Translations under genes and position numbers: made by a program | Part shown: positions 1 through 7,746 of the stretch, piece by piece | Layout of the letters: each line of letters starts with the position of its first letter | How positions within the stretch are numbered: position 1 is the stretch's first letter | Assembly: GCA_050942695.1 (NCBI GenBank) | Contig: JBMNNU010000063.1 | Coordinates: forward strand, 1 to 14,060 | DNA length: 14,060 bases | Direction of reading: 5' to 3' | Origin: JBMNNU01 sp050942695 | Lineage (GTDB): Bacteria; Chloroflexota; UBA6077 | The notes under the pieces: model-generated | Seen by the model: the letters and a program-made list of their open reading frames with translations, nothing else | What the model was told of the DNA's origin: nothing | The model's database searches: none

Positions 1-286
1 GAAGGTCCCTGTCGATGAGTCCGAAGCTGTCGTGCCTTCGGTGGTGGAGATCTTCCCTGGAGCGGATTGGCACGAACGAGAGACTTTCGATATGTTCGGA
101 ATCGAATTCGATGGGCACCCTAACCTTGAGCGGATACTGATGCCCGAGGATGCCACCGGATTCCCGCTGCGGAAGGATTTTCCGCTTGGTGATGAGGAGA
201 TCGAGTTAAGCCACAACACCGAGCAATGGCAAAGGATAAGAGAATCTCAATACCCTCAAAAGGCGCCTAAGCGAAATGGTAGTTGA
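1..286 (+). CDS. nuoC: NADH-quinone oxidoreductase subunit C, 3' part only
   Basis: This is the C-terminal 94 residues of the 30-kDa subunit of complex I, a peripheral-arm protein that packs against NuoD and helps join the NADH module to the quinone module. The frame is open to the left edge (first full codon at base 2), so the gene is cut by the window; the GTG at 32 is an internal valine, not the start. The family signature is clear at visible residues 24-45 (HERETFDMFGIEFDGHPNL followed by ERIL), and the usual FPLRKDFPLG segment follows. The gene ends at TGA 284-286, overlapping nuoD by 11 bp, which suggests translational coupling. It is not fused to nuoD, unlike the E. coli nuoCD gene. 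Confidence 0.96.
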   Translation, partial: KVPVDESEAVVPSVVEIFPGADWHERETFDMFGIEFDGHPNLERILMPEDATGFPLRKDFPLGDEEIELSHNTEQWQRIRESQYPQKAPKRNGS

Positions 287-1469
287 GCCGCAGTTCACAA
301 CAGAAGAAGAGTTGATGGTCCTGAACCTGGGTCCTCAACACCCAGCAACTCATGGTGTGCTCAGGCTGGTGCTAACCCTTGAGGGCGAAACGATAGTTGA
401 GTGCAAGCCGGTTATCGGTTACCTGCACAGCGGGTTCGAGAAGACCTATGAAAACCGCAAGTACCAGCAATGTGTAGTGTTGACCGACCGGATGGATTAT
501 CTCAATCCCTTGGGGAACAATCTGGCCTTTTCCCTGGCGGTCGAAAAGCTGATGGGGGTGGAAGCCCCGCCTAGAGCTCAGGTAATCAGGGTGCTTCTTG
601 CGGAACTCACGAGGATCCAGAGCCACCTAGTTGCTTTTGGTTCCAACGCGCTGGACCAAGGAGCCACGAGCCCTGAGATGTACGCTTTCTGGGATAGAGA
701 GAAGATCCTGGACATCTTCGAGTTGATATCCGGGCAAAGGATGATGACCAGTTATATTCGCCCCGGCGGGTTGGCTAAAGACCTCCCTCCTGGATTCGAA
801 GAGGCTGTCCAGGCGTTCATAGACGAGTTCCCTAACCGACTGGCGGAATACCACGGCTTGCTTACACGCAACCCCATCTGGTTGGACCGGATGGTGGGTA
901 TTGGGAAACTAACCGCCGAACAGTGTATTCAGTTGGGCGTAACCGGGCCAATGTTGAGAGGCGCGGGCGTGCCGAGAGACCTGAGAAAAGAGATGCCCTA
1001 CTGCGGGTACGAGAGCTACGATTTCGAGGTTGTCACCAGGCCCGAGGGTGACTGTTACGCTCGCTACTTGGTCCGTATGGATGAGATGGTGGAGAGCCTA
1101 AAGATCGTCAAGCAGGCTCTGAATCGCATACCTGAGGGGCCTTACGTGTTGGAGGACTTCAAGCGGGCCTTCCCTCCAAGGCAACTGATTTCGGATACCA
1201 TGGAGGGGCTGATCCATCACTTTAAGCTGGCGACCGAGGGCTATAGAGTTCCGGCCGGTGAGGTGTATCACGCCATCGAATCACCTCGGGGCGAGCTGGG
1301 ATTTTACATAATATCTGATGGCAGCTCGAAGCCGTACAGGGTCAAAGCTAGGACGCCATCCTTCACAAACTTGCAGGCGCTGGCAGTTATGGCTAGAGGC
1401 GGGATGATCGCCGACCTGGTGAACATGATTGCAGCCATCGATCCGATTATGGGGGATGTAGACCGATAG
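276..1469 (+). CDS. nuoD: NADH-quinone oxidoreductase subunit D (49-kDa, quinone site)
   Basis: This is the [NiFe]-hydrogenase-like subunit of complex I. With NuoB it forms the quinone-reduction pocket at the base of the peripheral arm. The 397-residue protein has the family's LGPQHPATHG motif near the N-terminus and the canonical MGDVDR C-terminus. His26 and Tyr75 fall at the positions of the quinone-headgroup ligands of Thermus Nqo4 (His38 and Tyr87), with the same 49-residue spacing, so the quinone site looks intact. The ATG at 276 overlaps the end of nuoC by 11 bp and has only a weak ribosome site (AAAGG). An in-frame ATG at 315 is a possible but less likely start. The gene ends at TAG 1467-1469, whose last G is the first base of the nuoE start. 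Confidence 0.97.
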   Translation: MVVEPQFTTEEELMVLNLGPQHPATHGVLRLVLTLEGETIVECKPVIGYLHSGFEKTYENRKYQQCVVLTDRMDYLNPLGNNLAFSLAVEKLMGVEAPPRAQVIRVLLAELTRIQSHLVAFGSNALDQGATSPEMYAFWDREKILDIFELISGQRMMTSYIRPGGLAKDLPPGFEEAVQAFIDEFPNRLAEYHGLLTRNPIWLDRMVGIGKLTAEQCIQLGVTGPMLRGAGVPRDLRKEMPYCGYESYDFEVVTRPEGDCYARYLVRMDEMVESLKIVKQALNRIPEGPYVLEDFKRAFPPRQLISDTMEGLIHHFKLATEGYRVPAGEVYHAIESPRGELGFYIISDGSSKPYRVKARTPSFTNLQALAVMARGGMIADLVNMIAAIDPIMGDVDR

Positions 1470-2032
1470 TGGCTGGGTTATTATCAGCAGAGACCAAATC
1501 GAAGATCCATGAGGCTATCCGCCACTACCCGGAGAAGAGGTCGGCCGCCAAGGCGGCGTTAAGGCTGGCTCAGGAGCAGTTAGGATGGCTATCGCCAGAG
1601 GCGGTAGCTGAGGTGGCTATCGAGATAGGATTAGATAGTAATGCCCTGTACCAGCTAAGCACCTTCTACGATATGTTCTACAACCAACCCATTGGTCGCT
1701 ACGTATTGGGGGTCTGCGATAACCTTTCTTGCTGTCTTCGAGGGAGCGACCGGTTGTTGGAGCATCTGCAGGACAAGCTGGGGATATCGCCGGGTGAGAC
1801 GACCCCTGATGGGCTGTTTACACTGAAGACAGTGGACTGCCTTGCGGCGTGCGGCAACGCACCAGTTATGATGGTCAACGAGGAGTACCATGAAAAGTTG
1901 ACCCTTGAGGCGGTGGACAGGCTACTGGAGGAGTTGCGGCAAAAGGCCGCGACCGTAAAAGGACGCGGAGAAAGTTCTCAGGACTCAGGACTTAGGACTC
2001 AGGACCCAGGACTCGGGGGGGAAGAGGCGTGA
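1469..2032 (+). CDS. nuoE: NADH-quinone oxidoreductase subunit E (24-kDa, 2Fe-2S N1a)
   Basis: This thioredoxin-like ferredoxin subunit of the NADH module pairs with NuoF and carries [2Fe-2S] cluster N1a. The cluster ligands are visible as Cys83 and Cys88 (VCDNLSC) and Cys124 and Cys128 (DCLAAC). An extra cysteine sits beside the second ligand (Cys89). The N-terminal helical part (IRHYPEKRSAAKAALRLAQ) is typical. The GTG start at 1469 overlaps the nuoD stop by one base and has GGGGGA 12 nt upstream. The protein is 187 residues. The fold should end near residue 160; the remaining tail (ESSQDSGLRTQDPGLGG and flanks) is low-complexity and is encoded by a tandem heptamer array at 1980-2014, so it is probably an acquired extension. 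The stop overlaps the nuoF start in a GTGA junction. Confidence 0.96.
   Translation: MAGLLSAETKSKIHEAIRHYPEKRSAAKAALRLAQEQLGWLSPEAVAEVAIEIGLDSNALYQLSTFYDMFYNQPIGRYVLGVCDNLSCCLRGSDRLLEHLQDKLGISPGETTPDGLFTLKTVDCLAACGNAPVMMVNEEYHEKLTLEAVDRLLEELRQKAATVKGRGESSQDSGLRTQDPGLGGEEA
1980..2014 (+). repeat. Five tandem heptamers (AGGACTC type) inside nuoE 3' end
   Basis: Five head-to-tail 7-bp units read AGGACTC, AGGACTT, AGGACTC, AGGACCC and AGGACTC. They lie inside nuoE and encode residues 171-182 of its tail (QDSGLRTQDPGL). The array stops four bases before the G/A-rich ribosome site of nuoF and 15 bases before its GTG start. The reading frame stays open; in one of the other two frames the second unit would create a TAG. 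A related array with the same translated frame lies at the end of nuoM. The form resembles the short tandem heptamer repeats known from cyanobacterial genomes, but I make no family assignment. Confidence 0.9.
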
Positions 2033-3333
2033 CCGAAAAGATCCTATTTCGAAATATGGGGATCCCCAACTCCTGGGAGATCGACGTATACGAGTCGAGG
2101 GGAGGGTACGAAGCCCTCAAGAAGACTCTGCGAGAGCATACGCCGGCCGACGTGATCGAAATCGTGAAAGCTTCGGGTTTACGAGGCCGCGGCGGCGCCG
2201 GTTTTCCCGCCGGAATGAAGTGGAGCTTCGTCCCCAAAACGCCGGGGCTTCAGAGGTATCTGACCTGCAACTGCGACGAGAGCGAACCCGGCACCTTCAA
2301 AGATCGCCAGTTGGTGGAGAACGATCCCCACCAGTTGATCGAGGGAATCGTCATCTCCTGCTATGCCTTCGACGCCTCGATGGCCTTTATTTACATAAGG
2401 GGCGAGCTATCGCTGGGCGCGCGGCGTCTGGAGCGAGCCGTTGCCCAGGCTTACGAGCGCGGCTATCTAGGAAAAGATATTCTGGGGAGCGGTTTTTCCT
2501 TAGATCTAGTGGTTACAAGGGGTGCAGGGGCGTACATCTGCGGGGAAGAGACTGCGCTGCTGGAATCGCTGGAGGGCAATCGTCCGATGCCCAGGTCCAG
2601 GCCACCTTTCCCCGCGGTCGTGGGTTTATACGGCAAGCCGACGGTAATAAACAACGTCGAGACGCTGAGTAACGTACCGCACATCATGAAAAAAGGCGCG
2701 GAGTGGTTCGCCTCGATAGGAATTCCGCCGCGCAACACTGGTACCAAGATCTATTGTCTGAGCGGTTGCGTTAACAACCCCGGTAACTATGAGTTGCCGC
2801 TGGGGACAACGATCCGTGAGCTGGTATACGAGCATGGCGGGGGAGTGCTTGGGGGCAGGGCTCTCAAAGCGGTGATCCCCGGCGGGACCTCAGCGGCGAT
2901 GTTGGGGGCGGACAAGCTGGATCTGAAGCTAGACTTCGATTCAGTCGCCCAAGCAGGGTCTATGTTGGGCTCGGCCGCTGTGATCGTCATGGACGAAAGC
3001 GTGTGTATCCCTCACGCCGTGCAACGAATGGTCCAGTTCTACGAAAGAGAGTCGTGTGGGAAATGTACGCCCTGCCGCGAGGGAACCCGTTGGATGAACA
3101 AGATCCTGAAGAGGATTCTCAATGGGATTGGGCGAGAAGAGGACATCTCGCTTCTTTTAGACATTTGTGACAATATCGCTGGGGGCAAGACGTTATGCGG
3201 CTTGGGCGAAGCCGCCACAAACCCTGCAGTCAGCGGGATTCGGCTATTTAGAGAAGAGTTCGAGTATCACATCCGTTACGGTCGGTGCCTTGAAGGGACG
3301 AGGCCAGGCGGATTGGGAGCCAACATTGCCTGA
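2029..3333 (+). CDS. nuoF: NADH-quinone oxidoreductase subunit F (51-kDa, NADH/FMN)
   Basis: This flavoprotein subunit is where NADH is oxidised: it binds NADH and FMN and passes electrons to [4Fe-4S] cluster N3. The 434-residue protein shows the FMN/NADH glycine-rich motif GRGGAGFPAGMKW at 53-65, the CDESEPGTFKDR segment at 82-93, and GAGAYICGEETALLES at 165-180. The N3 ligands are Cys343, Cys346 and Cys349 (SCGKCTPCREGT) plus Cys390 (TLCGLG). Length and motif order are normal for the family. The GTG start at 2029 shares a GTGA junction with the nuoE stop, and the G-rich stretch GGGGGGGAAG just upstream serves as ribosome site. The 3' end overlaps nuoG by 8 bp if nuoG starts at the TTG at 3326. 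Confidence 0.97.
   Translation: MTEKILFRNMGIPNSWEIDVYESRGGYEALKKTLREHTPADVIEIVKASGLRGRGGAGFPAGMKWSFVPKTPGLQRYLTCNCDESEPGTFKDRQLVENDPHQLIEGIVISCYAFDASMAFIYIRGELSLGARRLERAVAQAYERGYLGKDILGSGFSLDLVVTRGAGAYICGEETALLESLEGNRPMPRSRPPFPAVVGLYGKPTVINNVETLSNVPHIMKKGAEWFASIGIPPRNTGTKIYCLSGCVNNPGNYELPLGTTIRELVYEHGGGVLGGRALKAVIPGGTSAAMLGADKLDLKLDFDSVAQAGSMLGSAAVIVMDESVCIPHAVQRMVQFYERESCGKCTPCREGTRWMNKILKRILNGIGREEDISLLLDICDNIAGGKTLCGLGEAATNPAVSGIRLFREEFEYHIRYGRCLEGTRPGGLGANIA
3315..3319 (+). promoter_or_regulatory. Ribosome binding site that sets the nuoG TTG start
   Basis: GGGAG lies inside the last codons of nuoF, six bases before TTG 3326. No in-frame ATG or GTG occurs between this site and the first strand of the ferredoxin domain (VKVTIDGREV), so this site decides the start. 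Confidence 0.65.
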
Positions 3334-5635
3334 TCTGGTAAAAGTAACAATCGATGGGCGGGAGGTCATGGTGCCCAAGGGTACCTTGATCACTGAAGCT
3401 GCCAAGCAGGCGGGTGTGGAGATCCCCGTATTCTGCTACCACGAAAAGATGCACCCCGCTGGGGCGTGCCGCATGTGCCTGGTGGAGATCGAGAAGGTTC
3501 CCAGGTTGCAGACAGCCTGCACCACACCGGTGGCCGACGGGATGGTAGTGCGGACTAACACCCCGACAGTCGAGAAGGCTCGTAAAGGGGTACTGGAGTT
3601 CCTGCTGTGCAACCACCCCCTGGATTGCCCCGTTTGTGATAAGGGTGGCGAGTGCCCGCTGCAGGATACCACCTTCAAATATGGATCCGACAGATCGCGC
3701 TATATAGAAGAGAAGCGCCATTTCGTCAAACCGATTCGGCTTAGCCAATTGATCTTGTTGGATCGAGAACGCTGTATCATGTGCACTCGATGTGTGCGAT
3801 TCCAGCGAGAGATAGCAGGGGACGAGAGCTTGACCCTGTTGGAGCGTGGCGCTTGCAGCGAGGTAGGGGTTGCTCCCGGCCGAACCTTCGACTCTCCGTT
3901 TTCGGGGAACACCATAGAGCTATGCCCCGTAGGCGCTCTGACCAGCGTCAAATTCCGGTTCCGCGCCAGATCGTGGGAGTTAACGAAGCTTCCCAGTATC
4001 TGCAGCCAGTGCAGCGTGGGCTGCAACATCAAAGTGGAATCCCGAAATGGTGAGGTATTAAGGCTTACATCTCGGGAGAACGCCGATGTGGACGATGGTT
4101 GGCTCTGCGATCGCGGTCGGTTCACATACGAGTTCGTCAACGATCCACACCGTCTGACCAGCCCCATGGTTCGCAAGAATGGTAGCTTGGAGCCTGTCTC
4201 TTGGAAAGAGGCGGTCGATACGGTGTCGCAGCGGCTTCGCCAGTTAAAACTGGCTGCCGGCGGAGAGCGATTGGGCGGGATCGTATCGGCTGGGGCTACC
4301 AATGAAGAGATCTACCTGTTCCAGAAGCTGTTCCGGACCATGCTCCAGAGCAACAACGTGGACCATGGGCTTCACGGCGATTACGCCTTCCCCGAGTTAG
4401 GCATAGATGCCTGTAGTGGGAGTCTGGCTGGACTGGAATCAGCCGAAGTAGTTTTGGTGGCCGGCGCCGACGTCTACGAACAGCAGCCGGTATTGGCCCT
4501 TAGGCTCAGGAAGGCTGTGCTCAAGAAGGGCGCTAAGCTGATTGCGGTGACCTCTAAAGAGAGCCCCCTGTCGGAGCTTGGCTCTCCATGGCTCAAAGTT
4601 GCCGAGGGTTCGGAATCGGCAGTGTTAAACGGTATCCTTGGAGTTCTCCTCTCCGGAGGGATACCGCGCGATGTAGCAAAAGAGAGACTGGGTGATCTGT
4701 ACGATATCGTCGCCCGCTACGTTGCCGAGTACCCCTTAGAGAGGGTGAGAGAGCTGGCGGGAGTATCCGAAGGAGCGGTGCGGGAGATCGCGCAACTGTT
4801 GGCAGAGAATTCCAAAGTAGCCATCTTGTTCTCGCGGCCTCAACCTGGTGCTCCAGCGGGGCTGCAGGAAGCCTGCGGCCGGTTAGCCTTGGCGACGGGA
4901 AGCTTGAAGGAGCCTGGTGGAGGACTGTTCCCTCTGGGCATGGTAAGCAACTCGCAGGGCGCGATAGATATGGGAGGTCTCCCGAAGCTGTTGCCGGGGC
5001 AGCGCAAGTTGTCATCGGAACAGGCCGACGAATTGGAGAAGATCTGGGGCGTGCGGCCGGTCGAGAACGTAGGACTCAGTGGACTGAGAATGATCGACGC
5101 GGCCGAGGCCGGGCAACTATCAGCCCTGTATCTGTTAGGGGTTGATCCCTTGGTGGGAGATGGTGCTGAGCGTGTAAGGGAAGCCCTCTCTCGACTGGAA
5201 CTGCTGGTGGTACAGGATAGCTTCCTGACCGCAACGGCTGAGATAGCCCACGTGGTGCTGCCTTCGGCGACCTTTGCAGAGAAAGATGGCACCTTTACCA
5301 ATCTGGAGCGAAGGGTGCAGCGGTTGCAAGCTGCTGTACCGATTGTTGGAGATTTCAGGCAGGATTGGGAGACCCTGGTTGCGATCGGCAACGGCCTCGG
5401 CGCCGAGTGGCCTTACTCGAATGTGGGCCAGGTATTCGACGAGATCGCCGCTGTGGTCCCGATGTATGGCGGGCTCAGCTTCGCGAAGCTGGGGGATAAA
5501 GGCCAACGCTGGCATTACCCTGGGGTGCCGGAACCCGAAGCCGCGAAGCCGGAAAACGGCCGGATACGGAAACTGTGGTACAAACCGTTGGAACCCACGA
5601 CAGCCCAAGATGAAGTCCAGGAAACGGGAGCCTAG
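3326..5635 (+). CDS. nuoG: NADH-quinone oxidoreductase subunit G (75-kDa iron-sulfur)
   Basis: This largest peripheral-arm subunit relays electrons from NuoF towards NuoI. From TTG 3326 the protein has 769 residues, close to Thermus Nqo3. Domains in order: a [2Fe-2S] ferredoxin (Cys37, 48, 51, 65; N1b); the His-Cys3 [4Fe-4S] motif (His97, Cys101, 104, 110; N5); a [4Fe-4S] site (Cys150, 153, 156, 200; N4); then an additional CSQCSVGC motif plus WLCDRGRF (Cys226, 229, 233, 261), the ligands of the off-path cluster N7 found in only some bacteria. The rest is a molybdopterin-oxidoreductase-like domain ending near residue 700 with VLPSATFAEKDGTFTN, presumably without metal as in other NuoG. The open frame extends upstream to a GTG at 3167, but that extension lies inside nuoF and precedes the ferredoxin fold, so it is rejected. 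Confidence 0.95.
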   Translation: MPDLVKVTIDGREVMVPKGTLITEAAKQAGVEIPVFCYHEKMHPAGACRMCLVEIEKVPRLQTACTTPVADGMVVRTNTPTVEKARKGVLEFLLCNHPLDCPVCDKGGECPLQDTTFKYGSDRSRYIEEKRHFVKPIRLSQLILLDRERCIMCTRCVRFQREIAGDESLTLLERGACSEVGVAPGRTFDSPFSGNTIELCPVGALTSVKFRFRARSWELTKLPSICSQCSVGCNIKVESRNGEVLRLTSRENADVDDGWLCDRGRFTYEFVNDPHRLTSPMVRKNGSLEPVSWKEAVDTVSQRLRQLKLAAGGERLGGIVSAGATNEEIYLFQKLFRTMLQSNNVDHGLHGDYAFPELGIDACSGSLAGLESAEVVLVAGADVYEQQPVLALRLRKAVLKKGAKLIAVTSKESPLSELGSPWLKVAEGSESAVLNGILGVLLSGGIPRDVAKERLGDLYDIVARYVAEYPLERVRELAGVSEGAVREIAQLLAENSKVAILFSRPQPGAPAGLQEACGRLALATGSLKEPGGGLFPLGMVSNSQGAIDMGGLPKLLPGQRKLSSEQADELEKIWGVRPVENVGLSGLRMIDAAEAGQLSALYLLGVDPLVGDGAERVREALSRLELLVVQDSFLTATAEIAHVVLPSATFAEKDGTFTNLERRVQRLQAAVPIVGDFRQDWETLVAIGNGLGAEWPYSNVGQVFDEIAAVVPMYGGLSFAKLGDKGQRWHYPGVPEPEAAKPENGRIRKLWYKPLEPTTAQDEVQETGA

Positions 5636-5641
5636 CGTCTA

Positions 5642-6634
5642 ATGGAGATTCTGATCGAAATTCTAGTCGCGCTGGTCAAATCGGTGATCATCTTCTTCGG
5701 ACTGATCATGGCGGCTGCATATATGACGCTGGCAGAGCGAAAAATCCTGGCCTGGATGCAGGAACGCGTTGGCCCGAACCGTGTTGGACCATGGGGATTG
5801 CTTCAACCCATAGCCGACGCTGTCAAGGCGATGTTCAAAGAAGACTTTATCCCAGACGGGGCCGATAAATTCGTGTACTGGCTGGCGCCGGGACTTGCGG
5901 TGGTGGCCTCCATGATGACCTTCGCCGTGATACCTGTCGGGCCGCGGATCGAGATATTCGGGTATCCGGTGGATCTCCAGTTGGCCGATGTCAGTGTTGG
6001 GGTGCTGGTCATCCTGGCGATCTCGTCGCTGGGTGTGTATGCGTTCGTACTGGCAGGATGGTCGTCAAACAGCAAGTACTCCATGTTGGGCTCGGTGCGC
6101 TCTTCGGCGCAGATGATCAGTTACGAGCTGGGGATGGGGCTGGCGATGCTCAGCGTCATCGTTACAGTAGGGTCGCTGCGAATATCGGACATCGTAGAGT
6201 TCCAGGCGAATGTGCCTTTGGCGGTAATCCAGCCCTTGGCCTTCTTGCTGTTCACAATCTGCGCTGTTGCGGAGAACAACCGACCGCCGTTCGACCTGCC
6301 TGAGGCTGAACAGGAACTGGTGCAAGGATATATGACCGAGTACTCCGGTTTGAAGTTTGCGATGTTCTACTTGGCTGAGTACGTCAGCATGGTCACACTT
6401 AGCTCCGTCGCGGTTACCCTCTTCTTGGGCAGCTATCATGGGCCGTTCATCGATGGCCCTTGGTGGTTCATCGCCAAGGTAGCGGTGCTGTTGTTCGGTT
6501 TGAGCTGGTTCAGAGCAACCTTGCCCAGGCTGCGATATGACCGGTTGATGAGGTTGGGGTGGCAAGTCGTACTGCCCTTGGCTCTGTTCAACGTGGTGGC
6601 AACGGCCGTCGTCGTGACGATGGCGGGAGTGTAA
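5642..6634 (+). CDS. nuoH: NADH-quinone oxidoreductase subunit H (membrane anchor)
   Basis: This membrane subunit docks the peripheral arm and forms the mouth of the quinone chamber and the first proton path (the E channel). The 330-residue protein is strongly hydrophobic, with about eight membrane segments, and has the diagnostic loops AERKILAWMQERVGPNRVGP (31-50) and NNRPPFDLPEAEQELVQGY (212-230), rich in the acidic residues that link quinone chemistry to proton movement. YELGMGLAML at 161-170 keeps another conserved glutamate. The ATG at 5642 follows the nuoG stop by six bases, with GGGAG about 11 bases upstream, inside the end of nuoG. Nothing is missing or unusual compared with the family. 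Confidence 0.97.
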   Translation: MEILIEILVALVKSVIIFFGLIMAAAYMTLAERKILAWMQERVGPNRVGPWGLLQPIADAVKAMFKEDFIPDGADKFVYWLAPGLAVVASMMTFAVIPVGPRIEIFGYPVDLQLADVSVGVLVILAISSLGVYAFVLAGWSSNSKYSMLGSVRSSAQMISYELGMGLAMLSVIVTVGSLRISDIVEFQANVPLAVIQPLAFLLFTICAVAENNRPPFDLPEAEQELVQGYMTEYSGLKFAMFYLAEYVSMVTLSSVAVTLFLGSYHGPFIDGPWWFIAKVAVLLFGLSWFRATLPRLRYDRLMRLGWQVVLPLALFNVVATAVVVTMAGV

Positions 6635-6662
6635 CGAACGAAGAGATCTTGAGGCATCCAGA

Positions 6663-7181
6663 ATGGCAAATGGCGGCGTAATCCAGGATATAAAGGACCT
6701 GCTGAGCATCGGGAAGGGGCTGAGCATAACCTTCAAGTATATGTTCAAGCCTAAGGTAACCGTTCAGTATCCCGAGCAGAAGCGGCCGGTATTTGCACGC
6801 TACCGGGGGCGGCACAAGCTGCACAGATATGAAAACGGCCTGGAGCGCTGCATAGGGTGCTCGCTGTGCGCCGCAGCCTGCCCATCCAGGGCTATCTTTG
6901 TCGAGCCTGCAGAGAATACGGACGATGATCGGCATTCACCTGGGGAACGCTACGCCAAGAGATACGAGATCAACATGCTTCGTTGCATCTTTTGTGGATA
7001 CTGCGAAGAGGCTTGCCCTACCCAGGCTATCGTTCTTGGACCGGAATATGAGCTGACCGCAGAGAGACGCGAAGATTTTATATATACCAAGGAGCGCCTT
7101 TTAGTGCCAGAGTCGGAAGGACGCGGTAAAGCCCCACAGGGAGTGAGGAGCCTACCCTATGTACAGGAAGAGTTGAAATAA
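6663..7181 (+). CDS. nuoI: NADH-quinone oxidoreductase subunit I (8Fe-8S ferredoxin-like)
   Basis: This 172-residue subunit carries the two [4Fe-4S] clusters N6a and N6b that pass electrons from NuoG to the terminal cluster N2 in NuoB. Both binding motifs are complete: Cys63, 66, 69 with Cys73 (CIGCSLCAAACP) and Cys108, 111, 114 with Cys118 (CIFCGYCEEACP). In such ferredoxins the last cysteine of each motif ligates the partner cluster. The amphipathic N-terminal region (residues 1-30) fits the usual membrane-surface helix. The ATG at 6663 is preceded by a GAGG element after a 28-bp gap from nuoH. The stop overlaps the nuoJ start in a TAATG junction. Confidence 0.97.
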   Translation: MANGGVIQDIKDLLSIGKGLSITFKYMFKPKVTVQYPEQKRPVFARYRGRHKLHRYENGLERCIGCSLCAAACPSRAIFVEPAENTDDDRHSPGERYAKRYEINMLRCIFCGYCEEACPTQAIVLGPEYELTAERREDFIYTKERLLVPESEGRGKAPQGVRSLPYVQEELK

Positions 7182-7678
7182 TGGAAATCGCCTACTTCTT
7201 CTTCATCGCTATACCAGCGGTATTGCTGGCTATCGCGATGATCGTTAGCCGCAACACCGTACATAGCGCCCTGTTTATGGTGGGTGTGCTTTTCTGCGTT
7301 GCTATGCTGTTTCTGAGCCTTGCTGCGGAGTTCCTGGCGCTTATCCAGGTAACGGTGTACGCTGGCGCCATTATGGTTCTCTTCCTATTCGTTATTACTA
7401 TGATCAATCCTGGCAACGAGGAGGGGCCTAACCGAATCGTAAACCGCGTGCCTATCGCTGTAGGCTTAGCGCTGGCATTTCTCGTCGTCATCTCGGTAGT
7501 GGTTATGCAACCCGCTCCCGCAGTAGCGACATTGGCTCAGGGGGCATCTGCGGCCGGAAATCTTGAGACCGTGGGTGTGGACCTGTTCACTCAGTATCTG
7601 TTGCCGTTTGAGTTGACATCGTTACTGTTAATAGTAGCAATGGTTGCGGCTCTATTCCTGGCGAAACGCAGGACATAA
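7181..7678 (+). CDS. nuoJ: NADH-quinone oxidoreductase subunit J
   Basis: This small membrane subunit (165 residues, about five membrane helices) packs between NuoH and NuoK in the membrane arm and helps link the quinone site to the pump modules. The family's most conserved segment is present around residues 48-70 (FLALIQVTVYAGAIMVLFLF), corresponding to the third helix, which bends during turnover. The C-terminus ends in a helix (LTSLLLIVAMVAALFLAKRR). The ATG at 7181 overlaps the nuoI stop by one base. Downstream comes a 68-bp spacer before nuoK, the only sizeable gap in the operon. Confidence 0.95.
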   Translation: MEIAYFFFIAIPAVLLAIAMIVSRNTVHSALFMVGVLFCVAMLFLSLAAEFLALIQVTVYAGAIMVLFLFVITMINPGNEEGPNRIVNRVPIAVGLALAFLVVISVVVMQPAPAVATLAQGASAAGNLETVGVDLFTQYLLPFELTSLLLIVAMVAALFLAKRRT

Positions 7679-7683
7679 ACACT

Positions 7684-7730
7684 CCCCCTCCCTGAAGGAG
7701 AGGGGACTTAGCATCTCCGATAGGGAGATG
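7684..7730 (+). other. Two adjacent hairpins in the nuoJ-nuoK spacer
   Basis: The first stem pairs CCCCTCCC (7685-7692) with GGAGAGGGG (7697-7705), with one bulged A and a TGAA loop. The second is a perfect 7-bp stem, CATCTCC (7712-7718) with GGAGATG (7724-7730), and a 5-base loop. Neither is followed by a run of T, so they do not look like intrinsic terminators. They could be an RNA-processing or stability element, or a degraded short mobile repeat; the sequence does not decide. Confidence 0.6.
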
Positions 7731-7746
7731 GAATTAAGAGGAAACG

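Noticed and set aside
32..34. GTG 32 as the start of nuoC
   Set aside because: The frame is open to the left edge and the product would be far shorter than any NuoC; this is an internal valine.
3167..3325. A longer nuoG starting at GTG 3167
   Set aside because: The added 53 residues lie inside nuoF in another frame, resemble no NuoG N-terminus, and precede the ferredoxin domain; TTG 3326 has a well-placed GGGAG.
6065..6748. A 227-residue open frame on the minus strand, and a 200-residue one at 3700-4302
   Set aside because: Both are antisense to strongly conserved nuoH/nuoI and nuoG sequence, have no recognisable domain and no sensible promoter or ribosome context.
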